A stretch of 64,000 nt of DNA from DASRFA01 sp035651755 (GTDB lineage Bacteria > Desulfobacterota > Binatia > UBA12015). Position numbers and translations under genes: made by a program. Of the stretch, positions 16,815-24,889 are shown piece after piece. The notes below the pieces were generated by a model. The model saw only the letters and a program-made list of their open reading frames with translations, had not been told where the DNA came from and ran no database searches. The stretch lies in the NCBI GenBank assembly GCA_035651755.1, contig DASRFA010000040.1, positions 124,001 through 188,000 of the forward strand, in the 5' to 3' direction. How positions within the stretch are numbered: position 1 is the first letter of the stretch; the number at the start of each line of letters is the position of its first letter.

Positions 16815-18476
16815 CTAACGCGGGCGCTCGAGCTCGAACCCGCGGATGAGCGCGTAGACGTGCGAGCGCGCGACCTCGAGCCGGCGCGCGGTCTCGCCGA
16901 CGTGCCAGTTCGTCGCCTCGAGGGTCGCCCGCAGGAGCTGCGCCTGGAAGCGGCGCGTCGCCTCCTGGAACGTGAGCCCGGCGAGCGACGCGGGACCGTT
17001 CCCGTCGCCCCACGGGCGCGCGTCGCGCGCCACTGCGTCGGTCGGCGAAAAGACGTGCGCGGTCTCGACCTGCAGCACGCCGGCCGCCGCGGCGCGGATG
17101 GCGGCGGCCTCGACGGCGTGCAGCAGCTGTCGCACGTTTCCGGGCCATTCGGCGGCGGCGAGCGCGGACACGAGCTGCGGCGACAGCGTGAGCGTCGGGA
17201 GGCGATGTCGCGTGCAGGCCACAGCGCAGAAGTGGCTCGCGAGCTCGGCGATGTCCTCGCGCCGCTCCGCGAGCGTCGGGAGCCGGATCGGCAGCAACGC
17301 GAGCCGGTAGTAGAGGTCCTCGCGGAAGCGGCCCTCGCGCACGGCGGACTCGAGGTCCACGTTCGTCGCGGCCACGATGCGGAGGTCCGCCTGCACCGGG
17401 CGCGTCGACCCGAGGGGGTAGTAGACGTGCGACTGCTGGAGCTGGAGCAGCTTCGCCTGCGCCGACAGCGACAGCTCCCCGATCTCGTCGAGGAGAAGCG
17501 TGCCGCCCTGCGCGCCGGCGAGCTTGCCGTCCATGCGCCGGGAAGCCGTCGAATGAGCGCCCGGGAACGCGCCGAAGAGCTCGCTCTCGATCAGGCTCTC
17601 GGGGATGGCGGCGCAGTTCAGCTCGACGAAGGGACGACCGGCGCGCGCGCTGTTGTCGTGGATGATGCGCGCGATCTGGCTCTTCCCCGTGCCGGAAGGT
17701 CCGGTGAGGAGGACGTCGACGTCGAGCGGGGCCACCAGCGCGACTTCGCGCAGGACGTTCGCGAGCGCAGCGCTCCGCCCGATGACGCCCTCCACGCGCA
17801 GGCGATCGCGGAACGGCTGCGTGCGGTCCTGGTGCGCGCTCGCGAGCGAGCGCGCGATCAGACGCTCCGCGTACGGCGCGAGGTGGCGGGCGCACACCTC
17901 GACCTTGCGGCGATCGTCCTCCGAGAAGGGCTCCGGCTCGATCCGGCGCTGCAGGTAGAGGACGCCGATCGCCGGATTGCACCCGATGGGCGCACAGAGG
18001 ACGGCTTCGATGCGCGCGTCGCGCACGCTGCTGCGCCGCTCGAAGCGCTCGTCGCGCGACGCGGATCGCGTGACGACCGTCTCGCCGGACTCGAGCGCGA
18101 GCGCGATGATCCCGGTCGAGATGGTCCGGCGGACGCTCGCGACGTCGTCCGCGGTGAAGCGGTGCGCGGTCCACCAGCGGCACCCGTCCTCGCCGTCGCG
18201 GAGCTCCAGATACCCCTGGTGCGCGCCGACGGCCTGCGTGACGAGCGCGAGCGCGTCCTCGACGAACCGCTCGACGTCCTCGCACTGACCGAGGCGGAGG
18301 AGGGCGAGGTAGAGATCGCGCTCGCGCTCGAGGCGAGCGACGCGCTCGGAGTCGGCCGCGACCGGCTCCGGGTCGGCGCGGCCGGCGGCGACCGGCGGCG
18401 CCGGCCGCGCGGTCGGCGCGGGTCGCGATTGTCCGTCCGCGCTCGAGCCGAGCGCGGGCTGTTCCGTCAGGGCCAT
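16815..18476 (-). CDS. Sigma-54-dependent activator, GAF-AAA+-Fis, with GAFPGA loop
   Basis: A 553-residue regulator. Residues 1-45 are Pro/Ala-rich. A GAF sensor domain spans about 50-205 and a sigma-54-interaction AAA+ domain about 225-460, with Walker A GPSGTGKS (259-266), Walker B TLLLDEIGEL (near 326-335) and the arginine-finger region REDLYYRL. A Fis-type helix-turn-helix covers about 505-553 (NWHVGETARRLEVARSHVYALI). The sigma-54-contacting loop normally reads GAFTGA; here it is GAFPGA (302-307), replacing the Thr that contacts sigma-54. The protein may still open promoters, or be altered or inactive. It is divergent from a small ORF preceded by a good -24/-12 element, the likely target. 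The ligand of the GAF domain is unknown. Confidence 0.9.
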   Translation of the reverse strand: MALTEQPALGSSADGQSRPAPTARPAPPVAAGRADPEPVAADSERVARLERERDLYLALLRLGQCEDVERFVEDALALVTQAVGAHQGYLELRDGEDGCRWWTAHRFTADDVASVRRTISTGIIALALESGETVVTRSASRDERFERRSSVRDARIEAVLCAPIGCNPAIGVLYLQRRIEPEPFSEDDRRKVEVCARHLAPYAERLIARSLASAHQDRTQPFRDRLRVEGVIGRSAALANVLREVALVAPLDVDVLLTGPSGTGKSQIARIIHDNSARAGRPFVELNCAAIPESLIESELFGAFPGAHSTASRRMDGKLAGAQGGTLLLDEIGELSLSAQAKLLQLQQSHVYYPLGSTRPVQADLRIVAATNVDLESAVREGRFREDLYYRLALLPIRLPTLAERREDIAELASHFCAVACTRHRLPTLTLSPQLVSALAAAEWPGNVRQLLHAVEAAAIRAAAAGVLQVETAHVFSPTDAVARDARPWGDGNGPASLAGLTFQEATRRFQAQLLRATLEATNWHVGETARRLEVARSHVYALIRGFELERPR

Positions 18477-18679
18477 GCGTCGCCCCCCTCCGAGGCCGGT
18501 GATCGCGCCTCACTATCACCGATCGGCACGCATCCGGAATGCACCAAGTGTGCCGGCGACGTCGTCCCGCCGGCGGTACCGCGGCGGAAGGGATTCTGGA
18601 ATTCGAGCAGCTTCGGTACGGAATCCCGCTCCACCGCCGTGGAAGCCGAATGTGGCCCAGGGCTCGACGACGGCTGCAA

Positions 18680-18694
18680 TGGCATGCGCCTTGC
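18680..18694 (+). promoter_or_regulatory. Candidate sigma-54 (-24/-12) promoter
   Basis: TGGCATGCGCCTTGC places the invariant GG and GC exactly ten bases apart, with a TGGCAYG -24 box and a TTGC -12 box. It lies about 200 bp from the start of the divergent sigma-54 activator and about 65 bp before the ATG at 18760. The intervening 283-bp region (18477-18759) has no convincing gene and could hold the activator's upstream sites. Confidence 0.55.
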
Positions 18695-18759
18695 GCGTTC
18701 CACGTTGGCAGACCGCGCCCCCGCGGCAGCCGGGAGACGCCCGACGCCGACCCGCGACC

Positions 18760-18984
18760 ATGGACCCGACCCTCGCCGCTCGACGTCGGCCATCGATCGG
18801 GGAGGACGAAGCGGCGGCGATCTCCGCCGACGCGCTGGTCGCGCTCGTGGCGCTCGCGCGCGGCGTGCTCCGATCGGGCGCGATGCCGGGATCACCCGCC
18901 GGCCAGGCCGCGCTCGCGGACTGGGTCGTGAGCCTCGACGTCGCGGGACGAGACGTGAGCGCCGCGCGGCGCGGTAGGGCGTGA
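18760..18984 (+). CDS. Small hypothetical protein
   Basis: A 74-residue ORF starting at ATG 18760, about 54 bases after the transcription start predicted from the -24/-12 element. The middle (residues 15-35) is a mildly hydrophobic Ala/Leu/Val helix; the rest is polar, with no recognised domain. An 18-base direct repeat (GTGAGCGCC... at 18955-18972 and 18981-18998) covers its last codons and stop, so the C-terminal end could be a duplication product. It sits between the sigma-54 activator and the radical SAM gene and may be a leader ORF of that transcript. Coding status is uncertain. Confidence 0.35.
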   Translation: MDPTLAARRRPSIGEDEAAAISADALVALVALARGVLRSGAMPGSPAGQAALADWVVSLDVAGRDVSAARRGRA

Positions 18985-19056
18985 GCGCCGCGCGGCGCCT
19001 AGGGGATGTCACGCGGTTGACACCGGCCCCACCGACCGTCAAAGCCGGGGCAGGGT

Positions 19057-20586
19057 ATGCGCGTCCTCTTCTACTACCGCGGCATCGAGAATCTGGGGGT
19101 CGGATACTTGATGTCGATGCTCAAGACGCACGGCCATGAGATCGACCTGATCTTCGACCCGGGCCTCGACGACAACCTCTTCGTCAAGATGCCGCACCTG
19201 GCGTGGATGAACCGCCACGAGGCGCTGCTCGAGCGCGCGATCGCATTCAAGCCCGACCTGGTCGCGATGGGGTGTCTCACGAACCTGTACCCGTTCGCGC
19301 GGAAGATGGCGGAGCAGCTGAAGCGAGCGCTCGGCGTCCCGATCGTGGTCGGAGGCCACCACGCGCAGGCGCTCCCCGAGTTCATCCTGCAGGACGCGAA
19401 CGTCGACGTCGCGTGCATCGGCGAGGGCGAGCTGGCGCTCCTCGAGCTCGTCCGCCGGATGGAGAGCGGCGAGGACTACAGCGACGTCCCGACGCTGTGG
19501 GTGAAGAAGGACGGCGTCATCCATCGCAACCCGATGGGTCCGCTCGAGAACGACCTCGACAAGCTCCCGTTCCCCGAGAAGCAGCTCTGGTTCGAGTACG
19601 GCTGCTTCAAGGACAACCTCGAGGTCTTCACGGGTCGCGGCTGCCCCTTCAAGTGCACGTTCTGCAACATCCACTACCAGCGCGAGATCTTCAAAGGGCA
19701 GGGCGATTTCCTGCGCAAGCGCTCGATCGCGAACGTCATGCAGGAGCTCGAGCAGAACCTCGCTCGCTACGACGTCAAGTACGTATCGGTGCACGACGAC
19801 AACTTCACCACCAACCCGCGCTGGGTGGAAGAGTTCTGCGAGGAGTACCGCCGCCGCGTGAACCTCCCCTGGTACTGCTTCGGTTACCCGACGACGATCA
19901 AGCCGAAGCTCGTCCAGGCCATGAAGGCGGCGAACTGCCACACGATCTTCATGGGCGTCGACTCCGGGGATCCGGATCTCCGCCGCTCGCTCATGGAGCG
20001 GCCGATGAGCGACGAGCTCATCTACCGCTCCGCCGCCCTCGTCAAGCAGGCGGGCATCGGCCTCCAGGTCTCGTGCATCTACGGCAACCCGGGCGAGACG
20101 CCCGAGCAGATGATGAAGACGCTCGCGATGGTCGACCGCATCCGGCCGACGCAGAGCTCCGCGTACATCTTCTACCCGTTCCCGAAGACGAAGATGTACG
20201 AGGCATCGGTCGCGATGGGCGTCCTCGACGAGGAGGGACAGCGGAAGGTCCGCGAGGGGATCTCGGGATACCACCACGAGTCGATCCTGAGGCACCCGCA
20301 CAAGGAGCTCGCCGAGACGCTCGCGAAGATCACGCCGGTGTACGCGCGGAGCCCCGAGCGCCTGAAGCCCGCCATCCGCTGGATCATCGAGCGGCGGATG
20401 AAGCGCCTCGCGCTGCTGCTCTATCTCGTGCTCATCCCGCTCACGTTCCCGTACCTCGGGGTCGAGGGCATCAAGGTGACGCTCCGGATGGCGTGGACCT
20501 CGGTCACCGGCCGCCGCCGATCCACCATCCTGCCGCACAAGATCGCCCGCGACGCGCACGGCGCCGCCGACCGCCAGGCCGCCTAG
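19057..20586 (+). CDS. B12-binding-domain radical SAM protein
   Basis: A 509-residue enzyme. Residues 1-140 form a cobalamin-binding-type Rossmann domain (MRVLFYYRGIENLGVGY, later VVGGHHAQALPEFI and ACIGEGE), followed by a radical SAM TIM barrel with the 4Fe-4S motif CPFKCTFCN (about residues 201-209), then FMGVDSGDPDLRRSL and VSCIYGNPGETPEQM. Residues about 445-475 form a hydrophobic helix, suggesting membrane association. BchE/HpnJ-type relatives carry out methylations, ring closures or other radical chemistry on lipids and pigments. The downstream COQ4-like gene lies 86 bp away and may be co-transcribed. A TTGACA -35-like hexamer lies at 19017-19022 and a -24/-12 element further upstream. 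The substrate is unknown. Confidence 0.9.
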   Translation: MRVLFYYRGIENLGVGYLMSMLKTHGHEIDLIFDPGLDDNLFVKMPHLAWMNRHEALLERAIAFKPDLVAMGCLTNLYPFARKMAEQLKRALGVPIVVGGHHAQALPEFILQDANVDVACIGEGELALLELVRRMESGEDYSDVPTLWVKKDGVIHRNPMGPLENDLDKLPFPEKQLWFEYGCFKDNLEVFTGRGCPFKCTFCNIHYQREIFKGQGDFLRKRSIANVMQELEQNLARYDVKYVSVHDDNFTTNPRWVEEFCEEYRRRVNLPWYCFGYPTTIKPKLVQAMKAANCHTIFMGVDSGDPDLRRSLMERPMSDELIYRSAALVKQAGIGLQVSCIYGNPGETPEQMMKTLAMVDRIRPTQSSAYIFYPFPKTKMYEASVAMGVLDEEGQRKVREGISGYHHESILRHPHKELAETLAKITPVYARSPERLKPAIRWIIERRMKRLALLLYLVLIPLTFPYLGVEGIKVTLRMAWTSVTGRRRSTILPHKIARDAHGAADRQAA

Positions 20587-20672
20587 CGGGCCTTGGACCG
20601 GCCCGGCGCGCGCGCTATTCCGGCCGTGCGGCGACCGCGGCTTTGTGCGAGCGGGCGGCCGCCGCAGCCGCC

Positions 20673-21131
20673 ATGACGGTCCGCGAGGCGATGGGCGAGT
20701 TCTTCGAACGCCGCGGGATCAAGCCGCGCGACGAGAGCGTCGACGAGTGGCTCCGGGAGAAGTGGGCCTACACGGCGATCGGCAGCCACCGGATCCCGAT
20801 CAAGCCGCTCTACGGCTACAAGAAGGTCGTCATCCTGCACGACGTCCACCACCTCGTGGCCGGCTACGACACGAGCTGGATCGGCGAGCTCGAGGTCGCT
20901 GCGTGGGAGCTCGGGAGCGGCGGCTGCGGCCCGTACCTCCTCATGTGGAACAACCGCATCCTCGCGTTCCTGATCGGGCTCCTGGTCGCGCCCGTCCGCA
21001 CCCTGCGGGCGTTTCGCCGCGGCCGGACGCAGCGCAACGTCTATCGCTTCGACTGCCGGACGCTGCTCGGACGCGACATCGACGAGATCCGGAAGTGGGT
21101 CGGAGCCGCGCCCGGCGCGGCGACCGCCTGA
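20673..21131 (+). CDS. COQ4-like HDxxH protein
   Basis: A 152-residue, mostly helical protein containing HDVHHLVAGYDTSWIGELE (about residues 52-70), which has the metal-binding HDxxH signature of the COQ4 ubiquinone-biosynthesis family, followed by a hydrophobic LAFLIGLLVAP segment (about 92-102) that probably contacts the membrane. COQ4 acts on polyprenylated benzoquinone intermediates or organises their enzymes. Its place directly downstream of a B12 radical SAM enzyme suggests a shared lipid or quinone substrate. Only the central motif and helix resemble COQ4; overall similarity is likely low, so true function may differ. Start ATG 20673. Confidence 0.6.
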   Translation: MTVREAMGEFFERRGIKPRDESVDEWLREKWAYTAIGSHRIPIKPLYGYKKVVILHDVHHLVAGYDTSWIGELEVAAWELGSGGCGPYLLMWNNRILAFLIGLLVAPVRTLRAFRRGRTQRNVYRFDCRTLLGRDIDEIRKWVGAAPGAATA

Positions 21132-21212
21132 TCCCGGGCGCAAGACCCCTCGCGACCCGATCGCGGGCGACGTTTCGCGCGCCGCGCCGAGGCGCTATCG
21201 TACCCGGCGGCC

Positions 21213-21716
21213 ATGGACCCGCCGCGCTTCGCCGTCGACCGCATGCTCGGGCGCCTCGCGCGCTGGCTCCGGCTCCTCGGCTTCGACGCGATCTACCGCG
21301 CCGACCTGCCCGGCGCGCAGCTCGCGACGCTCGCCGCGCGCGAGGGCCGCGTCGTCCTGACACGCGACCGCCGCCTCGCGCGAGCGCGCTCGCGCGCGCC
21401 GATCGTGTGCTTGCTGGAGGACCGCTTTCGCGACCAGCTCCGCGAGCTCGACCGCGTGCACCCGCTCGCGCCGTCGCCCGATCGGCCGCCGCGCTGCGCC
21501 GAGTGCAACGAGCCCGTCGTGGCGGTCGCACCGGCCGACGTCCCGGCGAGCGTCCCGCAATACGTGCGCGCGACCCAGCGCGAGTTCCACCGTTGCCCGC
21601 GCTGCCGGCGGACGTACTGGCCGGCGACCCACTGGCAGCGCATGCAGGCCGAGGTGGCGGACCTCGGTCTCCGGTCCGACGCGGGCGACCCGCCGGCCCC
21701 GGTGACGGCCACGTGA
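21213..21716 (+). CDS. Mut7-C RNase domain protein with zinc ribbon
   Basis: A 167-residue protein. Residues 1-80 match the Mut7-C PIN-like fold: FAVDRMLGRLARWLRLLGFDA at the start, then VVLTRDRRL with its conserved Asp, as in PF01927 proteins. Residues 93-130 form a zinc ribbon with CAECNEP and CPRCRRTYWP. The N-terminal acidic residues and TRDRRL Asp suggest a metal-dependent ribonuclease. This small two-domain form is widespread in bacteria and archaea and has no firmly established role. It overlaps the next Cys-rich gene by GTGA, so the two are co-translated. Confidence 0.85.
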   Translation: MDPPRFAVDRMLGRLARWLRLLGFDAIYRADLPGAQLATLAAREGRVVLTRDRRLARARSRAPIVCLLEDRFRDQLRELDRVHPLAPSPDRPPRCAECNEPVVAVAPADVPASVPQYVRATQREFHRCPRCRRTYWPATHWQRMQAEVADLGLRSDAGDPPAPVTAT

Positions 21717-22054
21717 GGCGCCCGGCGCGGCAGGAGCTCCTGTCCGGGACGGGCGGCGTCCCGGTCGGCCCGTGCCCGACGTGCGAGCGCGAGGTGCTCG
21801 CATACCTCGCCGACGGCCACGACGCGCTCGGCGACGGCCACGACCCCTCACCCGCGTACGCGTGCGTGCACTGCGGCGGCGCGCTGCGCGTCGTTCACCT
21901 GCGCGACGAAGGCGATCTCGCCGGCCTCGGCTATGCCGTCACCGATCCGCTCGCCGCCGGCTGCGGTACGGGCTGCGCGGCCGGAGGCTGCGCCAGCAAG
22001 CCGCGCGCGCCCGGGATCGACGACCTGCTCGCGCGCTACCGCCGGCTCGCCTGA
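21713..22054 (+). CDS. Small cysteine-rich zinc-binding protein
   Basis: A 113-residue protein starting at GTG 21713 inside the stop of the Mut7-C gene (GTGA). It has two Cys pairs that could form one zinc ribbon (GPCPTCERE near residue 20 and YACVHCGGAL near 50) and, separately, a Cys cluster GCGTGCAAGGCASK near residues 85-97. The second cluster is not a standard zinc ribbon and could bind another metal or an iron-sulfur species. I do not recognise the family. Tight coupling to an RNase-like protein hints at a joint nucleic-acid role, which is inference. Confidence 0.6.
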   Translation: MRRPARQELLSGTGGVPVGPCPTCEREVLAYLADGHDALGDGHDPSPAYACVHCGGALRVVHLRDEGDLAGLGYAVTDPLAAGCGTGCAAGGCASKPRAPGIDDLLARYRRLA

Positions 22055-22067
22055 GACCCCGGTCGCT

Positions 22068-22517
22068 TCACGCGCGGCCGAGCTGTCGCAGCCCCTCGTA
22101 GACGACGACCGAGACCGCGTTCGCGAGGTTCAGGCTCCGCACGGCGCGGCCCGACATCGGGATCCGCCAGAGCGGTGCGAGCCGCCGCCGGAGGTCGTCC
22201 GGAAGCCCGCGCGCCTCGCCCCCGAACACGAGCGCGTCGTCGGCGCGAAACGCGATGCGCGTGTACGACTTCTCGCCGTGCGCGCTGAACGCGATCACCC
22301 GCTCGGGCCGGCGAGCGGCCACGAAGGCGTCCCAATCGGCATGGACCGAGAGGCGTACGTGCGGCCAGTAGTCGAGGCCGGCGCGCTTCAGGTAGCGGTC
22401 CTCGAGCGAGAACCCGAGCCGCCCGACCAGGTGGAGTGGGCTCTCGGTCGCCGCGCACAGGCGCGCAATCGAGCCGGTGTTCTGCGGGATCTCGGGTTCG
22501 ACGAGGACGACGTCCAC
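22068..22517 (-). CDS. trmL: tRNA (cytidine(34)-2'-O)-methyltransferase
   Basis: A 149-residue SPOUT methyltransferase, normal length for TrmL. It shows VLVEPEIPQNTGSIARLCAA at the N-terminus, FGGEARGLP for the trefoil-knot SAM loop and IPMSGRAVRSLNLANAVSVVVYE at the C-terminus, in the family order. It methylates the wobble 2'-OH of tRNA-Leu isoacceptors. Convergent with the Cys-rich protein gene and immediately downstream of the DUF1285-like gene on the minus strand. ATG at 22517. Confidence 0.93.
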   Translation of the reverse strand: MDVVLVEPEIPQNTGSIARLCAATESPLHLVGRLGFSLEDRYLKRAGLDYWPHVRLSVHADWDAFVAARRPERVIAFSAHGEKSYTRIAFRADDALVFGGEARGLPDDLRRRLAPLWRIPMSGRAVRSLNLANAVSVVVYEGLRQLGRA

Positions 22518-22535
22518 CGGAGAGGCGCGCTCCGG

Positions 22536-23006
22536 TCAGCGCGCGGCCACGCGCGCGCGCGCGATCTCGTGCCGGACGCCGCCCTCCGCGGGCAGGAAGA
22601 AGCGTCCTGCGTCTTCCTCCGCGTGCGCGAGCAGGTCGGCCTGGGCCGAGCGGAGGAACCGGGCGGCGAGGCTTCCTTGCTTGACGTCGCAGTAGAGCAC
22701 GTCTTCGTCGCCGAGCCTGAGCGTTCCGGCGTCGAGCGGCTCGCGCGTCCCGTCGTTGAGGGTGATGTTGAAGCCACCGTGCGGTAGCGGGTCGACGCGC
22801 GCGACGACGAACGGCGTGTCGTCGACCACGATCGGCGCGCGCTCGTCGCCGACGACGAGCCACCACGCGCCGTCGTCGCGCCGCACGACGTGGCGCGAGA
22901 ACAGGTCCGCGATGCGGCGGTTCTCGATCGGCGCATCGTCCGCGTACCACCGGCCATCCTTCCCGAATCGGATGGTGTGGCTCTCGATCGCCCAGAAGCC
23001 CTTCAC
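22536..23006 (-). CDS. DUF1285-like protein
   Basis: A 156-residue protein resembling the DUF1285 family: a short N-terminal strand with DGRWYADDAPIENRRIADLF, then the repeated beta pattern VVRRDDGAWWLVVGDERAPI and VVDDTPFVVARV, and a final strand region. The family is conserved in proteobacteria and has no assigned biochemical function. Its start (23006) is divergent from the Lgt-TlpA gene (23096) and it precedes trmL by 18 bp, suggesting a two-gene operon. Start ATG. Confidence 0.65.
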   Translation of the reverse strand: MKGFWAIESHTIRFGKDGRWYADDAPIENRRIADLFSRHVVRRDDGAWWLVVGDERAPIVVDDTPFVVARVDPLPHGGFNITLNDGTREPLDAGTLRLGDEDVLYCDVKQGSLAARFLRSAQADLLAHAEEDAGRFFLPAEGGVRHEIARARVAAR

Positions 23007-23095
23007 ATCGTCGTCCTAGCGCGCGCGCGCGGATGGGCCAACGCGCCCGGGTCCGTGGCGCGTCCGGAGCCGATCCGATATGTCGGGCGTGCGCG

Positions 23096-24382
23096 ATGAT
23101 CCCGGTCCTCGTCCAGCTGGGCCCGATCCGGCTCTACAGCTTCGGCGCGATGCTGGCTCTCGCGTTCCTGGCGGCCGGCATGGTGGTCGAGAACGGCCTC
23201 GAGCGCCGCGGGCTCGATCGCGGACACGTGACGCCGATCGTGCTGTGGGCGGCGATCGGTGGCATCGCCGGGTCACGCGTGCTCGCGCTCGTGAACGACT
23301 GGCGAGATTTCGTCGCGGCGCCGCTCGAGCGGCTCGTGACCGGCGCGGGCTTCGTCTGGTACGGCGGGCTCGTCGGCGGCTTCGTCGCGGTGTCGGCCTA
23401 CATTCTCCTGCGCGGCCTGCCGTGGCTCGTCGTCGTCGACGCGATCGCTCCCGGGCTCGCGCTCGGGCAGGCGATCGGACGCATCGGCTGTCAGCTCGCG
23501 GGCGACGGCGACTGGGGCGCCGTCTCGACCGCACCGTGGGCGATGGCGTACCCGCGCGCCATCTTCGGCTGGGATCAAGCGCCCGGCGTGCTCGTCCACC
23601 CCGCGCCCGTGTACGAGAGCCTCCTCTACAGCGCGATCTTCCTCGTCCTGCTGCGGCTCTCGAAGCAGGCGGATCGCCTGGCGCCCGGGACGGTGCTCTT
23701 CGCGTACCTGATCTTCTCCGGGATCGCGCGCTTCGCGATCGAGTTCGTGCGCATCGAGCCGCGGGTCTGGCTCGGCTTCACGGAGGCGCAGTGGTTCGGC
23801 GTGGCGACCGTCGCCGCAGGCCTCGTGGGGCTCGCGTGGGCGGGACGCCGTCAGCGGCGGCTCTCCGCCGCGCTCGGCGCGGTCGTGCTGCTCGCGTCCG
23901 TGGTCGGCGCGGGATGCGCCGGCGGAAAGACCGCGCCCGACTTCGTGGCGCAGGACCTGTCCGGGCAGGCGGTCCGCCTCTCCGCGTTCCGCGGCAAGGT
24001 CGTCTTCCTGAACCTCTGGACGACCTGGTGCCCGCCGTGCCGGCAGGAGATGCCGGCGATGCAGCAGCTCGCGCAGAAGCTCGCCGGCGACGGCTTCGTC
24101 ATGCTGGCGGTGAGCGAGGACGACGAGGGCGCGCCGGTCGTGAAGAAGTTCGTCGACGAGATGAAGCTCACGTTCCCGGTGCTCGTGGACTCGACCGGCG
24201 AGGTCGGCCGGCGCTTCGCGATCACCGGCTACCCGGAGACCTTCATCATCGACCGCGAGGGCCGGCAGGTCGCGCGCTTCATCGGCCCGCGCGACTGGCG
24301 CGACCCCGCGATCGAGCGCGACCTGAAGACGCTCGTCGACACCGGCCGCTGGGTCCGCGGCCCCGACGGGGGAGGGGCGTAG
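23096..24382 (+). CDS. Lgt-type diacylglyceryl transferase fused to TlpA-like thioredoxin
   Basis: A single 428-residue ORF. Residues 1-255 are a polytopic Lgt-type prolipoprotein diacylglyceryl transferase: GRIGCQLAGDGDWG (128-141), LVHPAPVYE (166-174) and RFAIEFVRI (212-220). Residues 256-274 form a further hydrophobic segment, preceded by RRQRR and ending in a lipobox-like VGAGC (Cys274). Residues 278-428 are a TlpA/ResA-like thioredoxin domain with CPPC (312-315). Canonical Lgt ends in the cytoplasm, so the extra helix would export the thioredoxin domain, which looks like a lipoprotein substrate of Lgt itself. An internal GTG at 23825 could give separate TlpA translation. The first 21 codons of the longer frame are not conserved-looking, so I start at ATG 23096. 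Confidence 0.85.
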   Translation: MIPVLVQLGPIRLYSFGAMLALAFLAAGMVVENGLERRGLDRGHVTPIVLWAAIGGIAGSRVLALVNDWRDFVAAPLERLVTGAGFVWYGGLVGGFVAVSAYILLRGLPWLVVVDAIAPGLALGQAIGRIGCQLAGDGDWGAVSTAPWAMAYPRAIFGWDQAPGVLVHPAPVYESLLYSAIFLVLLRLSKQADRLAPGTVLFAYLIFSGIARFAIEFVRIEPRVWLGFTEAQWFGVATVAAGLVGLAWAGRRQRRLSAALGAVVLLASVVGAGCAGGKTAPDFVAQDLSGQAVRLSAFRGKVVFLNLWTTWCPPCRQEMPAMQQLAQKLAGDGFVMLAVSEDDEGAPVVKKFVDEMKLTFPVLVDSTGEVGRRFAITGYPETFIIDREGRQVARFIGPRDWRDPAIERDLKTLVDTGRWVRGPDGGGA

Positions 24383-24390
24383 GGCGGCAA

Positions 24391-24786
24391 CTACCGGAAT
24401 CTGGCGAGGGCCTGCTTCGCCTTCTTGATGCTGCTGACGCGCAGGTAGATCGTCGCCGTCCCGCGGTTCGGCGTGCTCGCGTACATGTAGTCGATGTTGA
24501 CCTTCGCCTTCCCGAGCCGGCGGGCGATCTCGGCGAGCGCGCCCGGTCGGTTCTCCGCGGTGACGGCGACGACCTCGTTCTCGAACACGAGGACCCCGCC
24601 GGCCCCGAGGAGGTGGATGGCGCGGCCGGGGTCGCTCACGACCAGCCGGACGACCGAGTGGTCGACGAGGTTCGCGACCGTGACGGCTTCGACGTTCACT
24701 TTGGCGCGCGCGAGGTCCGCGCACACCTCGGCCAGGACGCCCGGCCGGTTTTCGAGGATCAACGAAAGCTGGCGCTCCACCCGCAT
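24391..24786 (-). CDS. Tandem ACT-domain protein
   Basis: A 131-residue protein made of two ACT domains (residues 1-66 and 67-131), each starting with the ENRPG turn (LSLILENRPGVLAEV and VAVTAENRPGALAEI) that typically shapes amino-acid binding in this fold. Small stand-alone double-ACT proteins are presumed to sense amino acids and act by protein-protein contact. No partner enzyme is adjacent. The start at ATG 24786 is preceded on the minus strand by a GGGGGGAGGGG stretch suited to ribosome binding. It is convergent with the Lgt-TlpA gene (8-bp gap). Confidence 0.85.
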   Translation of the reverse strand: MRVERQLSLILENRPGVLAEVCADLARAKVNVEAVTVANLVDHSVVRLVVSDPGRAIHLLGAGGVLVFENEVVAVTAENRPGALAEIARRLGKAKVNIDYMYASTPNRGTATIYLRVSSIKKAKQALARFR

Positions 24787-24889
24787 GGCCCCTCCCCCCT
24801 GACCGGTTTGTCGGCTCCCTATGCTAGGAGCGGCCGCCCGCCGGGGGAAGTGCCCGCCGGTTGACGATGCCGCCCGCCTGTGTCACGCT

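Noticed and set aside
18467..19042. 191-codon minus-strand ORF in the region upstream of the radical SAM gene
   Set aside because: Arg/Pro-rich text, no ribosome site and it overlaps the candidate sigma-54 promoter and the activator start.
19039..20559. 506-codon antisense ORF across the radical SAM gene
   Set aside because: It runs almost exactly the length of the real gene in the opposite frame and has no family motifs.
23033..23095. Longer start of the Lgt-TlpA ORF
   Set aside because: The extra 21 residues are Arg/Ala/Cys-rich and do not form the first Lgt helix; the ATG at 23096 starts the conserved sequence.
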